Below are positions 14,899 to 15,140 of a stretch of DNA of 15,140 nucleotides, piece after piece. Location of the stretch: contig JAXGTO010000040.1 of NCBI GenBank assembly GCA_040774885.1, positions 1-15,140 on the forward strand, in the 5' to 3' direction. The notes beneath the pieces were generated by a model. The model saw only the letters and a program-made list of their open reading frames with translations, searched no databases and was not told the origin of the DNA. The translations under genes and the position numbers were made by a program. This DNA is from JAXGTO01 sp040774885. GTDB taxonomy: Bacteria; Actinomycetota; Coriobacteriia; Coriobacteriales; Eggerthellaceae. Within the stretch, counting starts at the first letter, position 1. The number at the start of each line of letters is the position of its first letter.

Positions 14899-14941
14899 GT
14901 TGGTCCAACCAACATCCAACCAACATTCTACCAACAAAAAA
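14893..14941. repeat. 12-bp inverted repeat enclosing tandem 11-bp repeats
   Basis: TTTTTTGTTGGT (14893-14904) and its complement ACCAACAAAAAA (14930-14941) form the outer arms; the left arm begins on the tRNA terminator's T-run. Inside, CCAACCAACAT occurs twice in exact tandem (14905-14915 and 14916-14926), with a third partial CCAACAA near 14931. Such CCAAC-rich clusters just after a tRNA terminator resemble recombinase or att-site sequence, but this is a guess from position. Confidence 0.6.
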
Positions 14942-14971
14942 TTTAGTAGGCATTAGAAAAGTGCCCAAAAA

Positions 14972-15119
14972 TCGATTATCTGCATGCGCTATGCCGCAAC
15001 CTGCGTATAGTTGCTTGCGCTATGCTGCAGGATTGGTAACGCTAGGCCGAAACCTATGCTTGCGCTCTGGTGTTAGCAAGACCCCTAGTTGCTTGCGCTG
15101 TGCCGCAGTCGATTATCTG
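14972..15119. repeat. Cluster of four ~18-bp repeats bounded by an 11-bp direct repeat
   Basis: Copies of a motif close to TGCTTGCGCTATGCCGCA lie at 14981-14998, 15012-15029, 15057-15070 (first 14 bases only, degenerate after) and 15090-15107. TCGATTATCTG occurs exactly at 14972-14982, just before copy one, and at 15109-15119, just after copy four. Spacing is irregular (31, 45, 33). The sequence is more A+T-rich than the rest of the window and contains no open frame that I accept. The cluster may continue past the right edge. Confidence 0.65.
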
Positions 15120-15140
15120 TCCTATCTTCCTATTTATCTA

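Noticed and set aside
14981..15107. CRISPR array
   Set aside because: Copies differ, spacing is irregular (31-45), spacers would be under 30 bases, and no cas gene is in the window.

Overview
The window is a GC-rich chromosomal stretch. The gene families present are a menaquinone (men) cluster, an ArcD-like antiporter beside a dimethylarginine dimethylaminohydrolase (DDAH), a large MalT-type LuxR regulator and a cysteine-rich iron-sulfur-type flavoprotein. Together these suggest an anaerobic, respiring, gut-type actinobacterium of the Coriobacteriia, most likely Eggerthellaceae. That placement is inferred from gene content and protein character only. All genes I accept lie on the + strand.

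Positions 1-5456 hold late menaquinone synthesis: the 3' part of menD, then menH (overlapping menD), menB, and one 906-codon gene fusing MenE (O-succinylbenzoyl-CoA ligase) to MenC (O-succinylbenzoate synthase). With the rest of menD upstream, these cover every step from isochorismate (SEPHCHC, SHCHC, OSB, OSB-CoA) to 1,4-dihydroxy-2-naphthoyl-CoA. A perfect 13-bp-arm inverted repeat lies between menB and the fusion gene.

Positions 5457-8010 hold an APC-superfamily amino-acid antiporter and a DDAH-family hydrolase. Both are preceded by the same 15-bp sequence (one mismatch), and the pair ends at a strong intrinsic terminator. This looks like a small module for taking up and hydrolysing methylated arginine. 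The 609-bp gap that follows carries a 138-bp element with perfect 33-bp terminal inverted repeats.

Positions 8517-12600 hold an 824-aa ATP-binding LuxR regulator. It is followed by a five-helix membrane protein of unknown function and a flavodoxin-fold protein with an iron-sulfur-type cysteine cluster; those two probably form an operon.

Positions 12697-14632 hold a tight three-gene operon: a coiled-coil protein with a J-domain-like HPD segment, a HIRAN-domain protein, and a Sel1-repeat protein. Next comes an initiator tRNA-fMet with a good promoter and terminator.

The last ~250 bases are visibly richer in A+T. They contain a 12-bp inverted repeat enclosing tandem 11-bp repeats, plus four copies of an 18-bp motif. 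This resembles the edge of an element integrated next to the tRNA, but no integrase is visible before the window ends.
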